A DNA stretch of 59,614 nucleotides. Source: Nemertoderma westbladi. Lineage: Eukaryota > Xenacoelomorpha > Nemertodermatida > Nemertodermatidae. The position numbers and the translations under genes were made by a program. Location of the stretch: NCBI GenBank assembly GCA_032718475.1, contig JAUCBJ010005225.1, positions 1 through 59,614 of the forward strand. Direction: 5' to 3'. The notes beneath the pieces are model-generated. The model worked only from the letters and a program-made list of their open reading frames with translations, was not told where the DNA came from and ran no database searches. Shown here one piece after another: positions 48,101-59,614 of this stretch; the stretch's first letter is position 1; every line of letters starts with the position of its first letter.

Positions 48101-51100
48101 GTTAGTGAGATAGTTAGAGCAATATCTACAAGAAAAGGACGAACAAAGAGATAATTACAAAGTTAGTGAGATAGTTAGAACAATATCTACAAGAAAAGGA
48201 CGAACAAAGCGATAATTACAAAGTTAGTGAGATAGTTAGAACAATATCTACAAGAAAAGGACGAACAAAGAGATAATTACAAAGTTAGTGAGATAGTTAG
48301 AACAATATCTACAAGAAAAGGACGAACAAAGAGATAATTACAAAGTTAGTGAGATAGTTAGAACAATATCTACAAGAAAAGGACGAACAAAGCGATAATT
48401 ACAAAGTTAGTGAGATAGTTAGAACAATATCTACAAGAAAAGGACGAACAAAGCGATAATTACAAAGTTAGTGAGATAGTTAGAACAATATCTACAAGAA
48501 AAGGACGAACAAAGCGATAATTACAAAGTTAGTGAGATAGTTAGAGCAATATCTACAAGAAAAGGACGAACAAAGAGATAATTACAAAGTTAGTGAGATA
48601 GTTAGAACAATATCTACAAGAAAAGGACGAACAAAGCGATAATTACAAAGTTAGTGAGATAGTTAGAACAATATCTACAAGAAAAGGACGAACAAAGAGA
48701 TAATTACAAAGTTAGTGAGATAGTTAGAACAATATCTACAAGAAAAGGACGAACAAAGAGATAATTACAAAGTTAGTGAGATAGTTAGAACAATATCTAC
48801 AAGAAAAGGACGAACAAAGAGATAATTACAAAGTTAGTGAGATAGTTAGAACAATATCTACAAGAAAAGGACGAACAAAGCGATAATTACAAAGTTAGTG
48901 AGATAGTTAGAACAATATCTACAAGAAAAGGACGAACAAAGCGATAATTACAAAGTTAGTGAGATAGTTAGAACAATATCTACAAGAAAAGGACGAACAA
49001 AGAGATAATTACAAAGTTAGTGAGATAGTTAGAGCAATATCTACAAGAAAAGGACGAACAAAGCGATAATTACAAAGTTAGTGAGATAGTTAGAGCAATA
49101 TCTACAAGAAAAGGACGAACAAAGAGATAATTACAAAGTTAGTGAGATAGTTAGAACAATATCTACAAGAAAAGGACGAACAAAGAGATAATTACAAAGT
49201 TAGTGAGATAGTTAGAGCAATATCTACAAGAAAAGGACGAACAAAGCGATAATTACAAAGTTAGTGAGATAGTTAGAACAATATCTACAAGAAAAGGACG
49301 AACAAAGAGATAATTACAAAGTTAGTGAGATAGTTAGAACAATATCTACATGAAAAGGACGAACAAAGCGATAATTACAAAGTTAGTGAGATAGTTAGAA
49401 CAATATCTACAAGAAAAGGACGAACAAAGAGATAATTACAAAGTTAGTGAGATAGTTAGATCAATATCTACAAGAAAAGGACGAACAAAGAGATAATTAC
49501 AAAGTTAGTGAGATAGTTAGAACAATATCTACAAGAAAAGGACGAACAAAGAGATAATTACAAAGTTAGTGAGATAGTTAGAACAATATCTACAAGAAAA
49601 GGACGAACAAAGAGATAATTACAAAGTTAGTGAGATAGTTAGAACAATATCTACAAGAAAAGGACGAACAAAGAGATAATTACAAAGTTAGTGAGATAGT
49701 TAGAGCAATATCTACAAGAAAAGGACGAACAAAGCGATAATTACAAAGTTAGTGAGATAGTTAGAACAATATCTACAAGAAAAGGACGAACAAAGAGATA
49801 ATTACAAAGTTAGTGAGATAGTTAGAACAATATCTACAAGAAAAGGACGAACAAAGCGATAATTACAAAGTTAGTGAGATAGTTAGAGCAATATCTACAA
49901 GAAAAGGACGAACAAAGCGATAATTACAAAGTTAGTGAGATAGTTAGAACAATATCTACAAGAAAAGGACGAACAAAGAGATAATTACAAAGTTAGTGAG
50001 ATAGTTAGAGCAATATCTACAAGAAAAGGACGAACAAAGCGATAATTACAAAGTTAGTGAGATAGTTAGAACAATATCTACAAGAAAAGGACGAACAAAG
50101 AGATAATTACAAAGTTAGTGAGATAGTTAGAACAATATCTACAAGAAAAGGACGAACAAAGAGATAATTACAAAGTTAGTGAGATAGTTAGAACAATATC
50201 TACAAGAAAAGGACGAACAAAGAGATAATTACAAAGTTAGTGAGATAGTTAGAACAATATCTACAAGAAAAGGACGAACAAAGAGATAATTACAAAGTTA
50301 GTGAGATAGTTAGAACAATATCTACAAGAAAAGGACGAACAAAGAGATAATTACAAAGTTAGTGAGATAGTTAGAACAATATCTACAAGAAAAGGACGAA
50401 CAAAGCGATAATTACAAAGTTAGTGAGATAGTTAGAACAATATCTACAAGAAAAGGACGAACAAAGAGATAATTACAAAGTTAGTGAGATAGTTAGAACA
50501 ATATCTACAAGAAAAGGACGAACAAAGAGATAATTACAAAGTTAGTGAGATAGTTAGAACAATATCTACAAGAAAAGGACGAACAAAGCGATAATTACAA
50601 AGTTAGTGAGATAGTTAGAACAATATCTACAAGAAAAGGACGAACAAAGAGATAATTACAAAGTTAGTGAGATAGTTAGAACAATATCTACAAGAAAAGG
50701 ACGAACAAAGCGATAATTACAAAGTTAGTTAGATAGTTAGAACAATATCTACAAGAAAAGGACGAACAAAGAGATAATTACAAAGTTAGTGAGATAGTTA
50801 GAACAATATCTACAAGAAAAGGACGAACAAAGCGATAATTACAAAGTTAGTGAGATAGTTAGAACAATATCTACAAGAAAAGGACGAACAAAGAGATAAT
50901 TACAAAGTTAGTGAGATAGTTAGAACAATATCTACAAGAAAAGGACGAACAAAGAGATAATTACAAAGTTAGTGAGATAGTTAGAACAATATCTACAAGA
51001 AAAGGACGAACAAAGCGATAATTACAAAGTTAGTGAGATAGTTAGAACAATATCTACAAGAAAAGGACGAACAAAGAGATAATTACAAAGTTAGTGAGAT

Positions 51101-54100
51101 AGTTAGAACAATATCTACAAGAAAAGGACGAACAAAGAGATAATTACAAAGTTAGTGAGATAGTTAGAACAATATCTACAAGAAAAGGACGAACAAAGAG
51201 ATAATTACAAAGTTAGTGAGATAGTTAGAACAATATCTACAAGAAAAGGACGAACAAAGCGATAATTACAAAGTTAGTGAGATAGTTAGAGCAATATCTA
51301 CAAGAAAAGGACGAACAAAGCGATAATTACAAAGTTAGTGAGATAGTTAGAGCAATATCTACAAGAAAAGGACGAACAAAGCGATAATTACAAAGTTAGT
51401 GAGATAGTTAGAACAATATCTACAAGAAAAGGACGAACAAAGCGATAATTACAAAGTTAGTGAGATAGTTAGAGCAATATCTACAAGAAAAGGACGAACA
51501 AAGCGATAATTACAAAGTTAGTGAGATAGTTAGATCAATATCTACAAGAAAAGGACGAACAAAGAGATAATTACAAAGTTAGTGAGATAGTTAGATCAAT
51601 ATCTACAAGAAAAGGACGAACAAAGCGATAATTACAAAGTTAGTGAGATAGTTAGAACAATATCTACAAGAAAAGGACGAACAAAGAGATAATTACAAAG
51701 TTAGTGAGATAGTTAGAACAATATCTACAAGAAAAGGACGAACAAAGAGATAATTACAAAGTTAGTGAGATAGTTAGAACAATATCTACAAGAAAAGGAC
51801 GAACAAAGAGATAATTACAAAGTTAGTGAGATAGTTAGAACAATATCTACAAGAAAAGGACGAACAAAGAGATAATTACAAAGTTAGTGAGATAGTTAGA
51901 GCAATATCTACAAGAAAAGGACGAACAAAGCGATAATTACAAAGTTAGTGAGATAGTTAGAGCAATATCTACAAGAAAAGGACGAACAAAGAGATAATTA
52001 CAAAGTTAGTGAGATAGTTAGAACAATATCTACAAGAAAAGGACGAACAAAGCGATAATTACAAAGTTAGTGAGATAGTTAGATCAATATCTACAAGAAA
52101 AGGACGAACAAAGAGATAATTACAAAGTTAGTGAGATAGTTAGAACAATATCTACAAGAAAAGGACGAACAAAGCGATAATTACAAAGTTAGTGAGATAG
52201 TTAGAGCAATATCTACAAGAAAAGGACGAACAAAGAGATAATTACAAAGTTAGTGAGATAGTTAGAACAATATCTACAAGAAAAGGACGAACAAAGCGAT
52301 AATTACAAAGTTAGTGAGATAGTTAGATCAATATCTTCAAGAAAAGGACGAACAAAGAGATAATTACAAAGTTAGTGAGATAGTTAGAACAATATCTACA
52401 AGAAAAGGACGAACAAAGCGATAATTACAAAGTTAGTGAGATAGTTAGAGCAATATCTACAAGAAAAGGACGAACAAAGCGATAATTACAAAGTTAGTGA
52501 GATAGTTAGAGCAATATCTACAAGAAAAGGACGAACAAAGAGATAATTACAAAGTTAGTGAGATAGTTAGAACAATATCTACAAGAAAAGGACGAACAAA
52601 GAGATAATTACAAAGTTAGTGAGATAGTTAGAACAATATCTACAAGAAAAGGACGAACAAAGCGATAATTACAAAGTTAGTGAGATAGTTAGAGCAATAT
52701 CTACAAGAAAAGGACGAACAAAGCGATAATTACAAAGTTAGTGAGATAGTTAGAACAATATCTACAAGAAAAGGACGAACAAAGCGATAATTACAAAGTT
52801 AGTGAGATAGTTAGAACAATATCTACAAGAAAAGGACGAACAAAGCGATAATTACAAAGTTAGTGAGATAGTTAGAACAATATCTACAAGAAAAGGACGA
52901 ACAAAGAGATAATTACAAAGTTAGTGAGATAGTTAGAACAATATCTACAAGAAAAGGACGAACAAAGCGATAATTACAAAGTTAGTGAGATAGTTAGATC
53001 AATATCTTCAAGAAAAGGACGAACAAAGAGATAATTACAAAGTTAGTGAGATAGTTAGAACAATATCTACAAGAAAAGGACGAACAAAGCGATAATTACA
53101 AAGTTAGTGAGATAGTTAGAACAATATCTACAAGAAAAGGACGAACAAAGCGATAATTACAAAGTTAGTGAGATAGTTAGATCAATATCTTCAAGAAAAG
53201 GACGAACAAAGAGATAATTACAAAGTTAGTGAGATAGTTAGAACAATATCTACAAGAAAAGGACGAACAAAGCGATAATTACAAAGTTAGTGAGATAGTT
53301 AGATCAATATCTACAAGAAAAGGACGAACAAAGCGATAATTACAAAGTTAGTGAGATAGTTAGATCAATATCTACAAGAAAAGGACGAACAAAGCGATAA
53401 TTACAAAGTTAGTGAGATAGTTAGAACAATATCTACAAGAAAAGGACGAACAAAGCGATAATTACAAAGTTAGTGAGATAGTTAGAACAATATCTACAAG
53501 AAAAGGACGAACAAAGCGATAATTACAAAGTTAGTGAGATAGTTAGAACAATATCTACAAGAAAAGGACGAACAAAGCGATAATTACAAAGTTAGTGAGA
53601 TAGTTAGAACAATATCTACAAGAAAAGGACGAACAAAGCGATAATTACAAAGTTAGTGAGATAGTTAGATCAATATCTACAAGAAAAGGACGAACAAAGC
53701 GATAATTACAAAGTTAGTGAGATAGTTAGAACAATATCTACAAGAAAAGGACGAACAAAGCGATAATTACAAAGTTAGTGAGATAGTTAGAACAATATCT
53801 ACAAGAAAAGGACGAACAAAGCGATAATTACAAAGTTAGTGAGATAGTTAGAACAATATCTACAAGAAAAGGACGAACAAAGCGATAATTACAAAGTTAG
53901 TGAGATAGTTAGAACAATATCTACAAGAAAAGGACGAACAAAGCGATAATTACAAAGTTAGTGAGATAGTTAGAACAATATCTACAAGAAAAGGACGAAC
54001 AAAGCGATAATTACAAAGTTAGTGAGATAGTTAGAACAATATCTACAAGAAAAGGACGAACAAAGCGATAATTACAAAGTTAGTGAGATAGTTAGAGCAA

Positions 54101-54899
54101 TATCTACAAGAAAAGGACGAACAAAGCGATAATTACAAAGTTAGTGAGATAGTTAGAACAATATCTACAAGAAAAGGACGAACAAAGAGATAATTACAAA
54201 GTTAGTGAGATAGTTAGAACAATATCTACAAGAAAAGGACGACCAAAGCGATAATTACAAAGTTAGTGAGATAGTTAGAACAATATCTACAAGAAAAGGA
54301 CGAACAAAGCGATAATTACAAAGTTAGTGAGATAGTTAGAACAATATCTACAAGAAAAGGACGAACAAAGCGATAATTACAAAGTTAGTGAGATAGTTAG
54401 AACAATATCTACAAGAAAAGGACGAACAAAGCGATAATTACAAAGTTAGTGAGATAGTTAGAACAATATCTACAAGAAAAGGACGAACAAAGCGATAATT
54501 ACAAAGTTAGTGAGATAGTTAGAACAATATCTACAAGAAAAGGACGAACAAAGCGACAATTACAAAGTTAGTGAGATAGTTAGAACAATATCTACAAGAA
54601 AAGGACGAACAAAGCGATAATTACAAAGTTAGTGAGATAGTTAGAACAATATCTACAAGAAAAGGACGAACAAAGCGATAATTACAAAGTTAGTGAGATA
54701 GTTAGAACAATATCTACAAGAAAAGGACGAACAAAGCGATAATTACAAAGTTAGTGAGATAGTTAGAGCAATATCTACAAGAAAAGGACGAACAAAGCGA
54801 TAATTACAAAGTTAGTGAGATAGTTAGAGCAATATCTACAAGAAAAGGACGAACAAAGCGATAATTACAAAGTTAGTGAGATAGTTAGAACAATATCTA

Positions 54900-57800
54900 C
54901 ATGAAAAGGACGAACAAAGCGATAATTACAAAGTTAGTGAGATAGTTAGAGCAATATCTACAAGAAAAGGACGAACAAAACGATAATTACAAAGTTAGTG
55001 AGATAGTTAGAACAATATCTACATGAAAAGGACGAACAAAGCGATTATTACAAAGTTAGTGAGATAGTTAGAGCAATATCTACATGAAAAGGACGAACAA
55101 AGCGATAATTACAAAGTTAGTGAGATAGTTAGAACAATATCTACAAGAAAAGGACGAACAAAACGATAATTACAAAGTTAGTGAGATAGTTAGAACAATA
55201 TCTACAAGAAAAGGACGAACAAAGCGATAATTATAAAGTTAGTGAGATAGTTAGAACAATATCTACATGAAAAGGACGAACAAAGCGATAATTACAAAGT
55301 TAGTGAGATAGTTAGAGCAATATCTACAAGAAAAGGACGAACAAAACGATAATTACAAAGTTAGTGAGATAGTTAGAACAATATCTACATGAAAAGGACG
55401 AACAAAGCGATTATTACAAAGTTAGTGAGATAGTTAGAGCAATATCTACATGAAAAGGACGAACAAAGCGATAATTACAAAGTTAGTGAGATAGTTAGAA
55501 CAATATCTACAAGAAAAGGACGAACAAAACGATAATTACAAAGTTAGTGAGATAGTTAGAACAATATCTACAAGAAAAGGACGAACAAAGCGATAATTAC
55601 AAAGTTAGTGAGATAGTTAGAACAATATCTACAAGAAAAGGACGAACAAAACGATAATTACAAAGTTAGTGAGATAGTTAGAACAATATCTACATGAAAA
55701 GGACGAACAAAGCGATAATTACAAAGTTAGTGAGATAGTTAGAACAATATCTACATGAAAAGGACGAACAAAGCGATAATTACAAAGTTAGTGAGATAGT
55801 TAGAGCAATATCTACAAGAAAGGGACGAACAAAGCGATAATTACAAAGTTAGTGAGATAGTTAGAGCAATATCTACAAGAAAGGGACGAACAAAGCGATA
55901 ATTACAAAGTTAGTGAGATAGTTAGAGCAATATCTACAAGAAAAGGACGAACAAAGCGATAATTACAAAGTTAGTGAGATAGTTAGAACAATATCTACAA
56001 GAAAAGGACGAACAAAGCGATAATTACAAAGTTAGTGAGATAGTTAGAACAATATCTACAAGAAAAGGACGAACAAAGCGATAATTACAAAGTTAGTGAG
56101 ATAGTTAGAGCAATATCTACAAGAAAAGGACGAACAAAGCGATAATTACAAAGTTAGTGAGATAGTTAGAACAATATCTACATGAAAAGGACGAACAAAG
56201 CGATTATTACAAAGTTAGTGAGATAGTTAGAACAATATCTACAAGAAAAGGACGAACAAAGCGATAATTACAAAGTTAGTGAGATAGTTAGAACAATATC
56301 TACAAGAAAAGGACGAACAAAGCGATAATTACAAAGTTAGTGAGATAGTTAGAACAATATCTACAAGAAAAGGACGAACAAAGCGATAATTACAAAGTTA
56401 GTGAGATAGTTAGAGCAATATCTACATGAAAAGGACGAACAAAGCGATTATTACAAAGTTAGTGAGATAGTTAGAGCAATATCTACAAGAAAAGGACGAA
56501 CAAAGCGATAATTATAAAGTTAGTGAGATAGTTAGAACAATATCTACATGAAAAGGACGAACAAAGCGATAATTACAAAGTTAGTGAGATAGTTAGAACA
56601 ATATCTACATGAAAAGGACGAACAAAGCGATTATTACAAAGTTAGTGAGATAGTTAGAGCAATATCTACAAGAAAAGGACGAACAAAGCGATAATTACAA
56701 AGTTAGTGAGATAGTTAGAACAATATCTACATGAAAAGGACGAACAAAGCGATAATTACAAAGTTAGTGAGATAGTTAGAGCAATATCTACATGAAAAGG
56801 ACGAACAAAGCGATTATTACAAAGTTAGTGAGATAGTTAGAGCAATATCTACAAGAAAAGGACGAACAAAGCGATAATTATAAAGTTAGTGAGATAGTTA
56901 GAACAATATCTACATGAAAAGGACGAACAAAGCGATAATTACAAAGTTAGTGAGATAGTTAGAACAATATCTACATGAAAAGGACGAACAAAGCGATTAT
57001 TACAAAGTTAGTGAGATAGTTAGAGCAATATCTACAAGAAAAGGACGAACAAAGCGATAATTATAAAGTTAGTGAGATAGTTAGAACAATATCTACATGA
57101 AAAGGACGAACAAAGCGATAATTACAAAGTTAGTGAGATAGTTAGAACAATATCTACAAGAAAAGGACGAACAAAGCGATAATTACAAAGTTAGTGAGAT
57201 AGTTAGAGCAATATCTACAAGAAAAGGACGAACAAAGCGATAATTACAAAGTTAGTGAGATAGTTAGAACAATATCTACATGAAAAGGACGAACAAAGCG
57301 ATTATTACAAAGTTAGTGAGATAGTTAGAGCAATATCTACAAGAAAAGGACGAACAAAGCGATAATTATAAAGTTAGTGAGATAGTTAGAACAATATCTA
57401 CAAGAAAAGGACGAACAAAGCGATAATTACAAAGTTAGTGAGATAGTTAGAACAATATCTACAAGAAAGGGACGAACAAAGCGATAATTACAAAGTTAGT
57501 GAGATAGTTAGAGCAATATCTACAAGAAAAGGACGAACAAAGCGATAATTACAAAGTTAGTGAGATAGTTAGAGCAATATCTACAAGAAAAGGACGAACA
57601 AAGCGATAATTACAAAGTTAGTGAGATAGTTAGAACAATATCTACATGAAAAGGACGAACAAAGCGATTATTACAAAGTTAGTGAGATAGTTAGAGCAAT
57701 ATCTACAAGAAAAGGACGAACAAAGCGATAATTACAAAGTTAGTGAGATAGTTAGAACAATATCTACAAGAAAAGGACGAACAAAGCGATAATTACAAAG

Positions 57801-59480
57801 TTAGTGAGATAGTTAGAACAATATCTACAAGAAAAGGACGAACAAAGCGATAATTACAAAGTTAGTGAGATAGTTAGAGCAATATCTACAAGAAAAGGAC
57901 GAACAAAGCGATAATTACAAAGTTAGTGAGATAGTTAGAACAATATCTACATGAAAAGGACGAACAAAGCGATTATTACAAAGTTAGTGAGATAGTTAGA
58001 GCAATATCTACAAGAAAAGGACGAACAAAGCGATAATTACAAAGTTAGTGAGATAGTTAGAACAATATCTACAAGAAAAGGACGAACAAAGCGATAATTA
58101 CAAAGTTAGTGAGATAGTTAGAGCAATATCTACATGAAAAGGACGAACAAAGCGATTATTACAAAGTTAGTGAGATAGTTAGAGCAATATCTACAAGAAA
58201 AGGACGAACAAAGCGATAATTATAAAGTTAGTGAGATAGTTAGAACAATATCTACATGAAAAGGACGAACAAAGCGATAATTACAAAGTTAGTGAGATAG
58301 TTAGAACAATATCTACATGAAAAGGACGAACAAAGCGATTATTACAAAGTTAGTGAGATAGTTAGAGCAATATCTACAAGAAAAGGACGAACAAAGCGAT
58401 AATTATAAAGTTAGTGAGATAGTTAGAACAATATCTACATGAAAAGGACGAACAAAGCGATAATTACAAAGTTAGTGAGATAGTTAGAACAATATCTACA
58501 AGAAAAGGACGAACAAAGCGATAATTACAAAGTTAGTGAGATAGTTAGAGCAATATCTACAAGAAAAGGACGAACAAAGCGATAATTACAAAGTTAGTGA
58601 GATAGTTAGAACAATATCTACATGAAAAGGACGAACAAAGCGATTATTACAAAGTTAGTGAGATAGTTAGAGCAATATCTACAAGAAAAGGACGAACAAA
58701 GCGATAATTATAAAGTTAGTGAGATAGTTAGAACAATATCTACAAGAAAAGGACGAACAAAGCGATAATTACAAAGTTAGTGAGATAGTTAGAACAATAT
58801 CTACAAGAAAGGGACGAACAAAGCGATAATTACAAAGTTAGTGAGATAGTTAGAGCAATATCTACAAGAAAAGGACGAACAAAGCGATAATTACAAAGTT
58901 AGTGAGATAGTTAGAGCAATATCTACAAGAAAAGGACGAACAAAGCGATAATTACAAAGTTAGTGAGATAGTTAGAACAATATCTACATGAAAAGGACGA
59001 ACAAAGCGATTATTACAAAGTTAGTGAGATAGTTAGAGCAATATCTACAAGAAAAGGACGAACAAAGCGATAATTACAAAGTTAGTGAGATAGTTAGAAC
59101 AATATCTACAAGAAAAGGACGAACAAAGCGATAATTACAAAGTTAGTGAGATAGTTAGAACAATATCTACAAGAAAAGGACGAACAAAGCGATTATTACA
59201 AAGTTAGTGAGATAGTTAGAGCAATATCTACAAGAAAAGGACGAACAAAGCGATAATTACAAAGTTAGTGAGATAGTTAGAACAATATCTACAAGAAAAG
59301 GACGAACAAAGCGATAATTACAAAGTTAGTGAGATAGTTAGAGCAATATCTACAAGAAAAGGACGAACAAAGCGATAATTACAAAGTTAGTGAGATAGTT
59401 AGAACAATATCTACAAGAAAAGGACGAACAAAGCGATTATTACAAAGTTAGTGAGATAGTTAGAGCAATATCTACAAGAA
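54900..59480 (+). repeat. Subdomain of the 61-bp array with 3-unit higher-order pattern
   Basis: Units with CTACATG + GATTATT, units with GAGCAATAT + TTATAAAG, and units with CTACATG + GATAATT recur in the same order at several places between about 56400 and 58500. This gives a 183-bp higher-order repeat, sometimes with extra ordinary units. Confidence 0.75.
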
Positions 59481-59614
59481 AAGGACGAACAAAGCGATAA
59501 TTACAAAGTTAGTGAGATAGTTAGAACAATATCTACAAGAAAAGGACGAACAAAGCGATTATTACAAAGTTAGTGAGATAGTTAGAACAATATCTACAAG
59601 AAAAGGACGAACAA

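Larger units (their letters stand above)
21098..59614 (+). repeat. 61-bp satellite, 631+ copies, built on the exon 5 splice donor
   Basis: From 21098 to the window end, 631 complete 61-bp units plus 27 bases can be counted from the first and last unit starts (21098 and 59588). The total is one base short of an exact multiple, explained by a single deletion near 46731 (AAGAAAGG for AAGAAAAGG). Unit 1 is the exon's own 3' end, donor and intron start. Each unit has 42 bp of exon-derived sequence (QYLQEKDEQSDNYK codons), the donor region AAAGTTAGTGAGA and about 10 more bases. Since 61 is not a multiple of 3 and units contain TAA and TAG, the array cannot be coding and must be intron. Variable sites: A/G/T before CAATAT, CTACAAG/CTTCAAG/CTACATG, AAGCGAT/AAGAGAT/AAACGAT, GATAATT/GATTATT, TTACAAAG/TTATAAAG. 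The array continues past the window. Confidence 0.98.

Noticed and set aside
21098-59614. CRISPR-like or protein-coding repeat array
   Set aside because: There are no spacers between units, the host is a eukaryote, and the 61-bp period shifts frame with TAA and TAG stops in each unit. It is an intronic satellite.

Overview
The window looks like nuclear DNA of an animal. It has spliced exons with GT/AG borders, an intact two-ORF non-LTR retrotransposon, a nuclear tRNA-Leu with internal pol III boxes, AT-rich non-coding DNA, and more than 40 kb of tandem satellite. The palindromic word TAGGCCTA recurs, which I associate loosely with echinoderm-like marine deuterostomes. That taxonomic guess is weak.

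Layout: 1-2074 is a 44/47-bp tandem array. Small exons on the + strand lie at 2572-2672, 3798-3924, 17652-17699, 17818-17977 and 21034-21139. Their reading phases fit end to end, and together they encode a Glu/Lys-rich coiled-coil protein that I cannot name. The large intron at 3925-17651 holds a LINE (about 6.43-12.0 kb, ORF1 7132-8574, ORF2 8727-11906), a region of degenerate ~149-bp repeats, a truncated copy of the LINE 3' end (13461-about 14158), a 24-bp array, a tRNA-Leu(UAG) at 16387-16467 and a 34-bp array. A 45-bp array (35 copies) fills 17970-19545. A 61-bp array (631 full copies plus part of another) runs from 21098 off the end of the window.

Main observation: the 45-bp and 61-bp arrays each start inside the 3' end of an exon and cross its 5' splice site. 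Every repeat copy therefore carries a bit of coding sequence plus a splice-donor-like site. The 44/47-bp array at the left edge also carries a donor-like site (GGAAG|GTAAAC). Reading through it gives Gln/Leu/Glu codons ending in phase 1, exactly the phase needed to join the first exon in the window. So one gene appears to have grown giant introns by repeated tandem amplification of its own exon/intron junctions. This is the candidate for something undescribed. The exons and arrays are seen directly. The mechanism and any function, such as binding U1 snRNP, are inference.

The LINE is intact in both ORFs, but its endonuclease has SLH where SDH is expected. It is an insertion in the host intron rather than part of the same system. 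No bacterial-type operons, CRISPR arrays or viral genes were seen.
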